64,000 nt of DNA from Plumapathes pennacea (GCA_964036295.1 OZ038466.1:16402001-16466000), one strand, 5' to 3'; shown: positions 1 through 13,900, counted from the first letter of the stretch. Notes: generated from the sequence alone by a model not told the origin. A program made the numbers and translations.

Positions 1-1419
1 CACCACACCACACCACACATATCCGTGGATGTGAGTAATAACAGGATAATCACAAAGCAACGACTTACAGCAGCAAATTTATTTATTGATAATGCGTTGA
101 TTTTGCAGTGGATTTTAAATACAATATAAATCAGAGTTAGGCTGAAAATAACTTATTAATCATGTTGAGTATCTCGAAGAGCTTTCAATGCTAAATGTAC
201 ATTTCCTGTCACTGAAATTATAAGGGGTAAAAACAATCATGATTTCTATTCACACAGTGTTTAATTCTTTCCCCAGATGGAAATTTAGGGAACACCAAGT
301 GCAGGTATTGAAGAGAGTTTTCTTATATTGTTAGGCGTAGTAACATTTACTGTTCCTTCGTGGTTAAAAGAGGGTCCCTGATAGGATTTTGTGATACGGG
401 ATTCGGCATATTTCACGATCGGATTGGAAAGCACTGAGAAAGTTTAGACGGGAATCGGGATTTCAGCTATCAACGGGAACCGCGTAACAGAAATCCAGTT
501 AAATACATCTTGTCCCCCGAGCTTTGCGAGGACGCCATAGTGTCATCGGCTGAATGTTTGTCAGTCGATCAGTCAGTCGTGGACCAGACAAAAATTCATT
601 TAAAGGCTAACGGAAAACTGCTCCACTTCTTACAAGTTTGGCATAGTCAAAGAGCCTTCCGAAATAGATATGCCGCAACGGAACAACTCCGCAAAGACAC
701 GGCGCATAAAAGCGGATGGGGAGCTTCAAAAGCAAAAGCGGACTTAGCAGACAACTCCGCAAGACAACAGCGTTATTGAAAGTTGTGAATCCAAAGGAAT
801 ACGTTGTCCCCAAGCCGAATTTGTGAACGACCAAGAAGCTATGCAGCTGTATGGTAGGCAAGCTTGCCCTTGCCAACTGGGAAAATGATCAAATTGAATG
901 ATCTCCTTAAGGCATCGACTGGAGCCGACTTGAACACAACAAAATACGACAACTTTGAGTGTTGCTTACTTACTTCTTCAGGAAGGATACGTAAACGTCG
1001 AACAATCACCGTGGCAAACTGCAACTGCGTTTAGGCCTGTGCAAACGAACACAACATTGTTGGGTAAATGTGGTGCGACATTGGCTAATGTCGCGTGTAC
1101 AGTGACATCTGGGATTGATATTTATCCAAAACTCTTTGGAAAAAAGTACGGTGTTGTTGTTGTCCGCCTAGCTATGGAGTCCAATGAATATAGACGATAG
1201 AAAACGCAAAAATGCATCGCAATTGCTGCTCTTACCGTCGCACGAAGCATTCAGGGCGCATCATGCAACATTTACCAGTATGGCGTACAAACGAATGCAA
1301 CATGTTGTGCCTAACAATGTTGGGCGATGTTGTACCAACATGTTGCGTCCATTTTTAAAGGTCTTTATGCTGTCCGTATCCTGTGTGTGTATTGTAATAC
1401 TCGATTACTTCAATAAAAC
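1..1419. other. Gene-poor repeat-derived sequence
   Basis: No gene is recognisable here. Short open frames exist but none shows a domain, codon bias or matching splice sites. Between about 1030 and 1350 there are several near-palindromic motifs around CAACATTGTTGG and CAACATGTTGC in both orientations, which suggests a decayed DNA transposon. The first bases are a short CACAC-rich run. Confidence 0.5.
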
Positions 1420-3326
1420 ACTAGAAATACGGTAATCACAGATAACCCCTCACCCTGTAGTGGGTTTTCGCTGCGAGGGAATAATCACGACGCTAATGCT
1501 GTAGTATCGCGCTTTTTGGAGACTCCAAGCAAGTTGCCATCTCGAAATTTAATGTTCGGCAATTAATCAGTCAGCAGTTTGTCTGGCGTACGACCTCCAG
1601 GCGAGGTGGCTAAGCAGTTCATTACGGTAGAGAGCTATAGAACAACGATGAAAGTAATTTTATACTAGAAATACGATAAACAAATTGTTTATTCTACTCG
1701 GGCTTGCCGAATATGGAATGATAAATAACCAGCTCGTTGTCCCCTTTGCCCTCTGCTAGCTACGGCTCTGTGTTATCTCCAAACGGTGAAATTTGCCACG
1801 GTGATTGTTTGATTTCCACCGACTGTATTTTGCTGATCCTTTCTAAAGATTAAAGTATCTGAGTTTTAACACATTATTGGAGTCTGGGATTCTGTTCAGG
1901 TCGGCCGGTTGATGCCTTAAAGAAAGCGTTTCACTCCTTTTACGGCTAGCCAGCTTGCCTTCCATGCAATGACAAAATATCCGAGCCGATTACAGCCGTC
2001 CGTCGAACTGCTTGTTGTACAAAATCACTTTGACCTTTCACCTTGACTCACTAGGAGCACATGAAATACGATGGGTCAAACACTCCAGATTGCTCGCAGT
2101 CACAATTGATGACAAACTTACTTGGTCCCGTCACATTGGCGAAGTAAAAAAGAGCTTCGCCAGTAAATTAAATATGATCAAAAGAAGCAGATTTCTGCCC
2201 AGACAAACGCTTTTAGATTTATATTTTAAAGTAATTCTACCCTCAGTAACGTATGCGATACCCGTCTGGGGTGGCTTCACCTGTAAGGACAATTTCAACT
2301 CCTTAGAATCCTTACACTGCAGAGCAGCCAAACTTATTTTCAATCTCCCATGGGATATGCCTACAGTGGACGTTCTGAGAACGGCAAAATGGGACAACCT
2401 ATTTTTTATATATAAAACTAGTTTAGTGAAATTAATGTACAAGCTATATCTTGATTTAGCACCGAACAGCATGTCCCACATTATAGAAAGACCCAATAAT
2501 AATTATAATTTCAGAAATAGCAACAAACTCAAGGTGCCCCGGTTCAATACCTATTTCATGAAAAACTCTATAGCCCATAGGGCCTATAGTTTGGAACGCA
2601 CTTTCAGCGCACTTACCCTGCGGTGAAACACTATCTGCTACAACGTATGTGAAAAGGGCCAAAGGAACAAAAACACTTCGTAATATAGATTTTAACGCCC
2701 TATCTGCCCAGTCCATCCCAGATTTTAATGAACATTTTAGATATTATTAATTATACATTATACTAGCACGCTATTGTTATTGCTGTTATTATTATTAGTA
2801 TTTTTAGATATTTATTATAGGAATGTTAGTTTTTACTAGTTATTAATAATTTAAATATAGGTTACTGACTAGCTTATTACTATTTGTTTTTATACACGAC
2901 CCCACAAGCTGATGCTTAAACTCTTATCGTGTTTAAATAAAGACTATCGTATCGTATCGTATCGTACTCTATCTCTTGTCGCCGAAATGGCTAAATTTGA
3001 ACTGTTTGGCAGCCTCGCCTGGAGGTCGTACGCCAGACAGACAGACAGACTGACTAAGAGACTGGCTAACATTAAATTTCGAGATGGCAACTTGCTTGGA
3101 GCCTCCTAAAAGCCCAATACTACACCATTAGCGTCGTGATTATTACCCTCGCAGAAGCTCGGGGATCAATGTCTTTTAAGATATCTAAAAACCATTGCTT
3201 TTCTCCTTTCTTTACGTGCAGCACTTGAGTTCCAAAACACATTTACGTCAAAACGTCAGTAAAACAAACTGGAGGGTCCAATCTATGCCAAGGCGAGGGA
3301 ATATCTGCGATTATCGTATTTCTGGT
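1420..3326. repeat. Inverted repeat (arms 1420-1621 and 2998-3326) around a LINE fragment
   Basis: The left arm is closely similar to the reverse complement of the right arm. Shared stretches include the segments read as AATAATCACGACGCTAATG and CAAGCAAGTTGCCATCTCGA, the segment GTCTGGCGTACGACCTCCAG, and the outer segment around AGAAATACGRTAATC. The right arm carries roughly 130 extra bases (about 3160-3300). The spacer holds a LINE 3' end. The arms could be long terminal inverted repeats of a DNA transposon that later received the LINE, or an inverted duplication. Confidence 0.7.
2012..2965 (+). mobile_element. Non-LTR retrotransposon (LINE), truncated 3' end
   Basis: The reading frame at 2012-2626 (about 204 codons) resembles the C-terminal part of LINE reverse-transcriptase proteins: a motif of the type LAVTIDDKLTWSRHI, then a thumb-like region with VTYAIPVWGG and a cysteine/histidine stretch. 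It has no start context, no intron and no upstream catalytic YADD block, so it is a 5'-truncated copy. The 3' untranslated part runs to an AATAAA near 2935 and a tail of ATCGT pentamers at 2945-2965, as expected of a LINE with a short-repeat tail. A minus-strand relative of the same 3' UTR lies at 37689-37800. Confidence 0.8.
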
Positions 3327-4900
3327 ACTCTGAAAATGCACGGAATGCCAATTCTGGAGGAATAGGTTTCAATCTTCTTTCCGGGGAAGCATGTTCCCGG
3401 ACTCGGCCTTAGAAAATAACGATGATACGCGTGTCTTCAAAAGAGTCAATTGTATCTCTAGCTGTACTAAGATACACCACAACGTGAAACCAAAAGAAAA
3501 GTAACCCTTTTGTTTCAATGACAGAATTATGATTTGGTGATCAGGATCGGGGTTTGGCAACCGAAATTATCACAGGATTCCCCCAAGGATTCTTAGAGTC
3601 CGCCATCCCACCCCTATAAAAAGCTGCTAACATCGTACTTTCAGATTATACTCATGTAACTTTTATCGTTCCCTTAGCATGATGAGGGACCGAACAGTAA
3701 AGCTAGGCTCAAGTTCGCCCTGCTGACGCCGAGGGTAGTCACGGACAAAAATATTTGTTTGCTTTACTTCTCTTCTTCCTTAGGGCTACGTTCCCTTACC
3801 AATGCGATTTAGTGACATACAACGCCAGCCAGTAACAGAAGATACAACACCGCACCAAGCATATCCACCGATGTGAGTATTTAGCGGGCTAATTTAATTG
3901 CTCATGTATATTAAATAAAGAGAACTAGTTTCTATTTGAATGGTAAGCGATAACTCATCGCCAGAAATTTCAGACATCCGGTTGCGCCATCTCGGAAGAG
4001 GCATCAGGTTTCACGCTGACAGCCGCTCAAGAAATAACAAAGAAATGTATGGGATCTGATAATAAATTGCGCTTTTCGCTTAACTGAAGCACGTTCGTAA
4101 AAATGTCTGGGCAGCATTCGGAAGAGGGAAGCTTCCTAAACACAACAGTACAAAAAATATTTATCTCCGGTAAAATTCGATGTGTACTTTTTTGAATTTA
4201 AAATTTCGGCCGACGTAAGAAGGGATTGATAGCAGAATACGCTCAAAACCGGCTACTGTCACTTTTTAAGCTGCATTTAATACAAGAACCTTGGGTAAAA
4301 CGCAAAATGTCTACCCCGTACCTGATTGTCGAAGGATTAAACATCTCCTGTGAAGCCTCAGTCAGTCCCCTGGAGCAAATTCGATGTGTACTTTTTGTGT
4401 TTGAATTTGCAGTTCACAGCCAGCCATGGCGAATACCTCCCGTGAAATACGCTGACTTCGGATGTTGATATTTTGGGCTGGTAAGGTCCAAATCGCATGA
4501 AAATTGCACCAAACGAAAGCTAATATCAACTAGGTCGTTCAGCGGCACGTCTCCTAAACGTAGCAGTCTCTTTTTGAACCGGAGAAACCCATCCCTCCCC
4601 CACCCCACTGAGGCAAAGTACGTAACAATGTTGAATGTGTGAATGGCGCATGCTCATGCCGCACGCCGCTGGGAAAGACCGGAAGCAATCGTGGACGCAA
4701 AATGTCCGGAATTTCTGGCGATGTGTAGTACATTCTCTTTTACACTGATCAATTTAAGAGTTTAAGAGTTCAAGTACAGTCATTAACGCTCTGATCACTT
4801 GTTTTATTCCTAACAGGCGGCAGTATGAGGCAAATCAAGCACAGGTAATCATTACAAATAATTCGATGTTATAATCTTGATGAACAGTGTCAAATTTACT
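3327..4900. other. Intergenic, no recognisable gene
   Basis: No coding signal. A diverged direct repeat with the core ATTCGATGTGTACTTTTT occurs near 4176 and again near 4379, so part of the stretch may be a duplicated or transposon-derived segment. A motif at 3857-3880 (CATATCC then GATGTGAGTA) echoes 37-58 at the start of the window, which may mark two copies of one repeat. Confidence 0.4.
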
Positions 4901-5071
4901 GATTCAGTGGCCCAGCGGTCTGGGGTGGTGGACCAGAATCCGTAATAATTAAGCTTTGAACCAGTTCGCGGGTTCGATCCCCACGGCCCCCTTCCAAACC
5001 TGTCTGCTTTTCTACAAGTATTCCACCAGCACGGCCCCACCGTGTATGAATAAAGATACTTTACTTTACTT
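4901..5071 (+). mobile_element. tRNA-derived SINE
   Basis: The head matches a tRNA-type polymerase III promoter: an A box of the form TGGCCCAGCGG at about 4908-4918 and a B box GGTTCGATCC at 4971-4980, spaced as in a tRNA. The body ends in AATAAAGATAC and a tail of TTTAC repeats (about 5049-5071), the mark of retroposition. The tRNA part does not fold convincingly into a functional tRNA and continues straight into unrelated body sequence. No second copy was seen in the window. Confidence 0.7.
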
Positions 5072-7990
5072 GGTTTGACCTCAAAGTCCTTTAGGCTATG
5101 GTTGCTAAACGCCAACCTTGCACTATATTTCTGAACTGTGAGCCTTGGGATATAATAATCGTTCATTAAAATGCATGGATAACAGGTCACATTAGTAAAT
5201 ATGATTCATTACGGCATACAAACAACACAATAGAAGCAGCAACAAGAGTAAATCAGTCCATATCTCCAGTCAAGATGATGGCTGGGGTACAGAAATTAAA
5301 ACCAATCTGAAATGTGAAGTCAGGTTATGTTTTGGGGTTGCACTGACCATGCACTCATAAGCTGCAGAGCTGGTGTGCACAGTCATCGTTGACACAACTA
5401 GTCTGTGGAAATCCCTTGAATGAAAAAAGAATTTATTATTATTATTTTCATTACAAACGAAAAGCAGTTTTAAAATCTACTCTTGTGGCAGAGAATTACA
5501 AGTTTGTTCCTCTGCCGTGTATCATCCGATGAAACAAAGAGATGATGCATACTTGACTTCTCTTCTTCAACAGGTCGATTCTATACTGAGGTCAACACGG
5601 GGTGGACCAATAAGACAAGCCACGACACCATGAATCCCGAAATTGCTAATAGGCCTATTACAATGATTTTACATATGTTTCTTTTTCTTATCTGTTTCTG
5701 TTATAGGTGTGAATTATGGAGTTTGATATTTGTTGGCAATTTGAGTTAATTTACTAAAAAAAAAAATAAAATATCATGGTCATTCAGTACGCGAAAAATA
5801 GACTCGTTCGTTTACGTAGATTGCCGGAGTTGTAAAAACCAAAAAGATCCAAAGTGAAAAAAACACTTTAAATTGCAATAAAAGCTGTTCCTTTTTTTTT
5901 CTCTTAGTTTTTAATTGCGTTATGCGTACGATTCTACCAATAAAATCTTTTTTCAAAACCTTTTGAAGCTGCAGTAGCTCAGTCACCCCAGTCAGTTGGG
6001 CTTTGCGCACCGGCCATAGCAATCAACTTTCAGCATCTGTCGTCTTGCCACTGGAAATGCGACAGATCATGTTGAAGTTGCTGTGACGCGTCCGCTGTAA
6101 AACGAAGACCTAGAAAACAACGACTGTAAAACACAAAGACCACACAAATAACACAAACCTGATAGCGTTGCCAATCGGCACGCTCGGTATAGCTTTGTAG
6201 ATCGGCATATAGACCACGTGATCCGCCGACCATATTACCCGCTGAGTCACAAGGGAAGCAGTACAGAGTAAAGACACTTTTGAACGATCGCCGATCGAAA
6301 CGTCCTGCTAAAGGCTTTGGTTCTGTTACTTGTTTGTGTTGATGACTTGAGCTTTGTCGTATTGCATTGTTTTGCTGGTCGGCAGAGAATTAGCTGAGCA
6401 GTCTGTTTAAGAACACATCTTCGACATTTCGTGATACAAAAGGAGGAAAACCTTATATACTATTTATATACTATTTGCTATTTGTCAAAAATCAATGATT
6501 TTGACGAATAATTTAAAACTCCTCAAACTTTCAGGAGACCTTCCTGGGACTATAGCGAGACTTTTTGCAAGACATTTGTTCTATTTTTTTTTTTTTTTCA
6601 GCGGTTGACGAGATAAAGCAAGAAAACTACGCATTTTTTTGCTGTTCTAATTGAAAAGGGTGAATTGTAAGGCAATGTTTCGTCCGTTTTCATATAAAAC
6701 CTTCCTTATACATCCAGGAATATTTTCTGAAAGTTTCATGCGATTCCGATGTAAGGCCGAGGCTCTACTTCGATTTTGAGATTGTACCGAAAATGGCCGA
6801 GTTTTTCGAAAAAGTGGTAAGGCTATAGCTCAGACTATTACCTTGCGTGGGAATCTTTGCAGCCATCGTTTCTTTGTTTTTGTTTTCTTTTGCACATTTC
6901 TAGATGTAACCAAAAATTCGTCAACTTGGGCTTTTTAAGTACCACAAATGGAAAGAGCACTGAAAGCTTCAGTCGAGCTTTAAAAGTGGGGACCGGAGCA
7001 ACAGCACCGCGAATAATGTGTACGTCTTCCGCGCGTACCCTCTACCTATTAGTATACAGTTTTAAGGTGCTACATTTATATGTGCGCTCCTTTATTACTT
7101 TCACGGCGTTTAGTTATCGTTTGGCTGTTTTCTGTCTTCTTGTTTTGGTTTTTCTTTTTCACATACTGCTCCTGTAAAACTATTGATTTCAATTTACATA
7201 AACTCGCGAGATGAGCTCAGCTCTTGGGGTACATATAACGAGTAACTGTATCGTAGCTTATAAAAATATACTATATGATTCCCTACAAGAACAAACTAGA
7301 AATAGAAATGAAAAACGTAAGTTTCCAGGAAGCAAGACAAACGGGAACTTAAGATGAACCATGTAAGAACTGCTGGTGGTATGCGTTGTCATTACTTCTC
7401 TGGACACAAGAGATTTTCCTTCGGGCCACTGACCGTGCGAGCGGGCCTAAACCTGACGTCGAGGAAACAACCTGCGGTACTTCCGACTGAGAATCTCACT
7501 TCCACGGATCGGCCGCGTATTTAAAGGGGAAAAAAATAAACGACTGGTCACGTCACACGATTCGACCAATCGTGAACGCTACGGCATAGAGAACCAATCA
7601 GTGACAAGGCAATACTTTTGTCGAGAGCTGGCAGTTAGGGAATTTTCTCCACTCTCAATAGTCAAGAGACGACGGTTCACGATGGGTACACCAATGGATC
7701 TGCAGAAAGGTGATGAAGGGTCACTGTAAAATTGATTATTCGAGATAAAAATAGTTTTTGGAACTGTACGATACGTTAACTTTGTAAGAAAACCCGAAGA
7801 CGTCTGATCACTATATATCAATTATCAAAAGGGGGAAATACATTGAATGTGAAATTCTGTTAGTTGTCATCTAGAGATTTACACAAGTGCGTGTTGCTTC
7901 GAACTTGCGCAATAAATGGTATTTCTTTATCACAAAAGTCGCATAAGAGTCTTGAGCGTTTTTCTCGATGTGAGGGTTTGAAAACCCAAC
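5072..7990. other. Intergenic, no recognisable gene
   Basis: A/T-rich DNA with short homopolymers (A run near 5757-5766, T run near 6584-6597). No frame longer than about 110 codons and no domain. A segment near 7560-7620 with the words GACCAAT and GAGAACCAATC loosely resembles 19570-19625 in an FGGY intron, so a dispersed repeat is possible. The 3' UTR of the minus-strand gene that stops at 7995 probably begins in the last few hundred bases, but I could not place its poly(A) signal. Confidence 0.4.
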
Positions 7991-7994
7991 GTAA

Positions 7995-10900
7995 CTAGCC
8001 ACCCGGGACTTGGTATGTATTTTTACACTTCTGAAAGTCTTCCTGGTAAACGTGTCTCATGGCACAGTACAACTGGAATCTGGAGTAGGGGTCGGGCTGG
8101 TAATGAGTCTGCCTCGACTCAATGTAATCGTCCCAGAATCCGTTGCTTGTTTGGTTAATGAGCTGCTCGTTCAAATCGTAAATGCGCTGCGCGTCAATAA
8201 ATCTGTTGGCCGATGGATACTTCTGGCTGAACGAGTAGTCAAGCCGCCAGACTGGCCTGGAGAATTCTGTAAACAATAGAAATATCAAAAATTGTAAACT
8301 CACGTGGTACGTTGTTATAGTAACTATCAAGCCACTCATCGTGCCGAGTACCTGTCGCCATGACTACATCCATGTAGTATTGCTTGTAATCCAATAGCGC
8401 TTTGTTGTCAGTGTCATATGAAACAACACGAAATCCTGGGTTGTTGTCATAAATCGGTGAGATGGACGGACTGAGGAGAGTAAAGGTCATTGAGCCGACG
8501 CTGTCCTGCGGCATTTGGAGTTTGAAGTCGTCTTTGTGGATATGACCGTAAAACTGACCTACGTGAAAACAAATCAATTACTGTGAATGCTAAGCACCAG
8601 TAAGGACAACAATAACTTCTATGGTGGACACTTAGGGTTCGTCCCTGCCATTTCTTCAATCAGTGTTGAGCCTTGGCCAAACGAGTGCAAGTTTTCGTAG
8701 GGCTAAAGATTTGTCGACTTTAATCTGCAAATTTTGGTCCGAATTTGTGGAAACGCATAAAAAGTGCACTGATTGGTTCCTGCAGTGCTTACCAGCCACA
8801 GTCTCGCTGTACTCCTTGCTGACCAGGTTCGCATACGTGTGGGTGTAGTTTGGCCACCAGAATTGCTCTCCATCATACGCATCAATTCTGTGGGAAACGC
8901 AGCAACGTTAACCCTAGATTCTTGTTCCATTTGACAGCAAGGGGTTCACCTGAGAGGTATGTGTGCCTGTGTACGTCTCTCTCTTGCTACATTATATCCT
9001 GGGCTGTGTATCTAACCCTTTTTAAATTAATGTCTCACATCATTTCATAAATCTGTCTGTCGGTCTAATTTTTCCAAGATTATTGTTACAAGACCGGTAC
9101 TCACCCTGGTGGTATGTGGCTGGCAAGGAAAGCTTTCTGTCCTCGAGATTTTGCCAGTTGAAGTTGCTGTTTCAACCAGTCCATCTGCTCCTGGGCCAGT
9201 CCTTGAATGTATTCACCTTTACTGCTCTTTGTGGCCCAGTACATACTGTTGAGAACCAGGAGAACAGACTGACCACCTGCATCAACAAAAACGAAAGTGA
9301 GAAAATGCTAAATAACTATTACCAAAGCTGATGACTGATTGATCAGTTTCTTATAGCTAATTCTGAAAACAAAATCTGGAGAAGAATTAAGTCTTCAAAA
9401 TCTGACCCCGGGCAAGTCACTGAAATGAATTTTGTACAGGGAAGCTATAGCCCTGCCTACTATTTCAACCCCCTTTATGAATCATAGTAACAAAATAATA
9501 TATCAGGCTAGAGGACACGACAACTGAAAACCCTAATATGTGAATTAGGCCTCAGCTAAGGTTTGCACTGTAGGAGCTTAGGACTACCAAAACAAATCTC
9601 GTCTTACTGCATGACCCCTCCTACATCCACCAGTGACCCCTTTTAGGTAATTCAGTCTCTCCATATAGACCATCAAAGGGGCGCTGCACAAACCTTTCCC
9701 CTCCCCAGGGTTTGGGGTTGTGTTTTCTCCATGTAGAAGAGTCTTGAAGTTAGATTTTTTGTGGAAAGATGTTTGTTTGTTTGGTTTTGAACTGGAAAAC
9801 AGTACATGTACTTTGATCTACAACAAACAACTCAACAGCAATCTCCCCTCACCTGCAATGCTGGCATTATAGTAACCTCCCTTCAGGAAAGTTGCACTGA
9901 GTGTTTCCATGTCAGTTGGCCGAGGAATTTCCTTTGGACAGTCGGAGCACAGAATCAGGGGGGCCCACTTGTCCAACAGATTTTTATACCATGTTGAGGT
10001 TTCATTAGGCAAGACATAGTGCCCAGGCAGATCATTGTTGCCAAGCAATAGAAAGATGGGTATATCAGGAAAAGCATGATGAGTGAGATCAGTAGCCTGG
10101 GCTATTGTGGTCAGTACATCCTGTGCATTACCATCAGCCTTCCACAAGTTGTGAGCCACCAGGTCTCCTGTTATGGAAGTCAAACAAGAACTTTAAGATA
10201 TTTATACAAATACAGCTGAAGCTCCCGTAAGTTGACACCCTCGGGAAGGAGAAAAAGTGTCCGTAGTTCTGTAACTGGCTGTTTATAGGAATGTGAAAAT
10301 ACAGAGTTTTCCTGAGCTAGAGTTTAAACAGGGTTTTGTACAGGCATCTAGAAGACAGTATAGAGCTGTCCGCTTACGGGAGTGTCCATCTAGAGAGCAT
10401 TCTTCGACTGTAATAATAAGATCAGCTGTCTTATGGTTAGTCGCATAATATTGTCTAAATTATTGTCTCTTTCTCTCTCTCCTTTGCTCTGTAAGCTGTT
10501 AAATTTTGTGGGAGAGCCATGTCTCACCCCTTAGCTTGACTCAGGCCATGGGTGATCATGCTCGAGGGGTCCAATGCCAGTGGCCCTATGAAAAACTTAA
10601 ATGATCTATCCCTTCAGCTGCATATTGCATTATTTTCTTCACTGTTATGTGCGAGGGGCAATGTATTTATTGTGGAAGCTGAAATGGGAGCATGATTGTG
10701 CCCTAATTCTGTAATAACAAAAATCCGGTTCACCTAATACTGTATCCTATTTTCCCTCTACTATAACTTGTATCAATATGTAACTCTGTCCACCTCGATT
10801 AGCTTATGGGTCATTCCACAGTATTTGGTAATGTTACGGAGAGGAAAATCAGAGCATTTCAAGGCCTCAAAATTTGACAAATTCCACAGCAGCCAAATAA

Positions 10901-13900
10901 AATGCATATGGTATCATAGAGATTTGGGAATGCTACAACTTGAATATGTTTTAAACTGCAGGGCTTTTATGCTGGCAGCACTAAGGGGTGAAATTTACCC
11001 GTTACGGAGGGGAATCAGAGAATTGGCATTTTTCACTAGTTTGTTTTTGCTCTCAAATTTCTCTGAGTTTGCAGCATGGATTGAAACAAGAGTATGCTCT
11101 GATTATTTGACAGTGCATATGCTATTAATTTATTGCGATAAAAAAATTGAATTGCTTGCCATTATTCAGTAAGTGCATCTTTTTTGTAAGGATGTTCCGT
11201 TACGGAGGGGAACTTTTTGTCCACATCAAGTTAGCATATATATTTTTATTTAAGAAATTTAAGAATATGTTTTTAGTTTATAATGTATATATACCGGTAT
11301 ATGTTGTCAGTTCAGAAGTCATGTCTTCAGTTTAGAATCTATGTTATCAACGTGGACAATCTATTTATCATTTATAATAGAAATATTAAGTGTTTGTAAT
11401 ATTGTCCATATGGATGCCCCATAACCTTCCCCTCCGTAACAATTTCCCCTCCGTAACAAAATTTTCCCCTCCGTAACAAATTTCAAATTGCAATATTTTG
11501 ATCAATAAACTTTGTCCAGTTTTACTGGTTATCTCATCTAAACACTTCCACTTCAAATTGGAACTTCACAAAGTATGACATGCCAGGCCACACTACACTA
11601 GGAATAAAATAAACTTTTCCAACTAAATTTGTTACGGAGGGGAAAATGGTACTTTAGCTGCATTCTGGATTTTTGCTGAAAATTTTTTCTGGATTCCATT
11701 CACTTTTTTATAATGTTAGTATAAAGTAATTTATGTCTTTACCACCTTGGTTTCTATTTCTCTTAAAATGCCTCCTTTAGAATATAAAACTTATTTCCCC
11801 TCCGTAACAGCATTTTTTAGTTATGCATATAATTAATGATAATTTATGCATGATGTCACATGATGATTAAATTTTTGGGCCCACCTGAATCAAATTTAAC
11901 TCTTCTACTTTTCAAACATGTCAGTTTTGTCTTCTTGAAGTTTACTTTTTCCTACTCACATTTTTGTCCAAAATACTGCGGAATGACCCTTATGCTACCA
12001 GCAGTGCAGTGTTTTCTGTAATGTATTCCGTAATGTATTCTGTAATGTATGAATAAAGTGTAAGTGTATGGTTTATTGTGGGGGGGAGGAGGGGGGGGGG
12101 GGGGGGGGGGGGAGTGAGGGTATTCCCTATGATCGACTATTTAACGAGGCTCTGCCTGAAAGGGGTCCTTGTTTGAGCCTCTGGTATTGAAATGGGTATA
12201 GCAAAAGGAAGCCTTTTGTATTTGAAAGGGTTGGTGAAGGGCTGGCCAAACAAAAATCATAAAGTCATTTCACAAAACTTGTCGCTTGACTGAGAGGTGT
12301 ACTAGAACGAGTTACATGCAGTGCTTCTGGATGTTTCTCTGTTTGAAGGCATAAAAAGGGTATTGCAAATGGCTTTCAAATTAACTACAATATTGTTTTA
12401 TTTCCTGTAATAAACCATGGGGAGAACTTGAGGATTGTTATACAGGTGTAGGCTCCATCCAGGTTTCAACCCCTTTCAAATACCATTCTGAGATCTAAAT
12501 GGTGCCATGAATCTTTAGTAACATTTGGCACCTACACTCTGGCTGCTAATTATAAGAAAGAGCTGGTAGGCACTACTATGAATCAAAATAATGAAAATGG
12601 ATAAAGTACCTGTAAACAAAATGAATGATGCTTCTTCTTCATAGTTCACATCTTTCATGTCAGTAAAGAGACTGCTCAAAAGTGTTGAGGGGCTGTCGCA
12701 GCCAACTCGACCATATGGTGCTTCAAAACTTGCTGCTGTCCCATTGACTTTTGGTCGGCAGGCATCTTTAGCAGAAATGTTTACCTTGTAAAATGGATCC
12801 AGATGAAAATCTGATACTAAAAAGAACTTCAGGACTTCAGAGTTCTCATTTGTTGTTCTTGTTTCCTTTGTACCAGAGTTGTTGCAAGCACAGTTCAACT
12901 TGAGCTCAAATGCGAGGATCACAATCAAAAGCAATGCAGAGTTCATGATTGTCAGAAGACATATGATCCATCTGGCACGCATAGCCTTTTTCCGCCATCT
13001 TATAGCATCTTCACTTGAATCTCGAATAGATGGCGACTGCACTACTTGTAGTTCGCTCGAGTACTGCATTGCAGGCATATTAAAGAGGTCAGCCCTGAAA
13101 AATCAATGAGGAAGTACAGACTGATCAGTATAAAAGACTGGTGATATTGTTACTGTTAATACTCTGACCAGCTGTAAATGGCAAAATTGAAATATTACTA
13201 ATATCTTAGGTTGACTCTGTAAAATTCTGTAAATATGCACTATATTAGCCAGACTGGCAAAGAGACGTATGCAATAATAAATTTACACACATTATTTTTG
13301 TATGCCAAAATATGAAGCACATGAATTATATCTCTTATCACTAAAAAATCCCTAGAGATCCACATGTTCATTCTGTCAGTGATACACATCTCATTCAGTA
13401 TTACTTAATTTAGCAGCTGTTAGGAGTGATTTTTGGACAAAAACCAAACCAAAGCAATATTTACACCAATCACAGAGGCAGCAAGAAAACACTACAGCTG
13501 CATTGATGAACTAATTTGTGTTTCGTTTTACTTAAAAGAAGTATCTCAGCAGTTTGACAAAAGCCACACATTGCCACATGCTTGTTCATGTAAGCAGACT
13601 CCACAATCACAGATTTTACTAATTTGTTCTTACATTGCCTACTGTAGGAATCTAGCAAATGTGTTTGCCTTTATAAAAGTGTATACAATGGTACATGCAG
13701 ATAGATCTTAGATACCTCAAAGCAATCCAATAATAATATATGACAGACAACAAACTGAAATAGTTGGGTGGCTCAAGGGGTGACTCAATCCACACCTTTT
13801 GAGCTTTCAAAAGCTCCTAATTTTACCGTAATGTCAACCACATCCTTGTACAGGGCCTGGTTACAGAAATATTTCTGAATTTCTTTTGTTTGACTGATTT

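Noticed and set aside
510..1435. Four short open frames on both strands as small genes
   Set aside because: They overlap on opposite strands, have no splice partner, no domain and no codon bias.
2012..2626. A host protein-coding gene of about 204 aa
   Set aside because: The sequence matches LINE reverse-transcriptase C-termini and ends in a retroposon tail. It is truncated at its 5' side.
4908..4985. A functional tRNA gene
   Set aside because: The A and B boxes are present, but acceptor-stem pairing is not convincing and the unit continues into a SINE body with a repeat tail.
10833..11808. The recurring 14-bp motif as a CRISPR array
   Set aside because: Motif copies occur in both orientations with irregular spacing, in a eukaryotic intron, inside an element with inverted ends and a target duplication.
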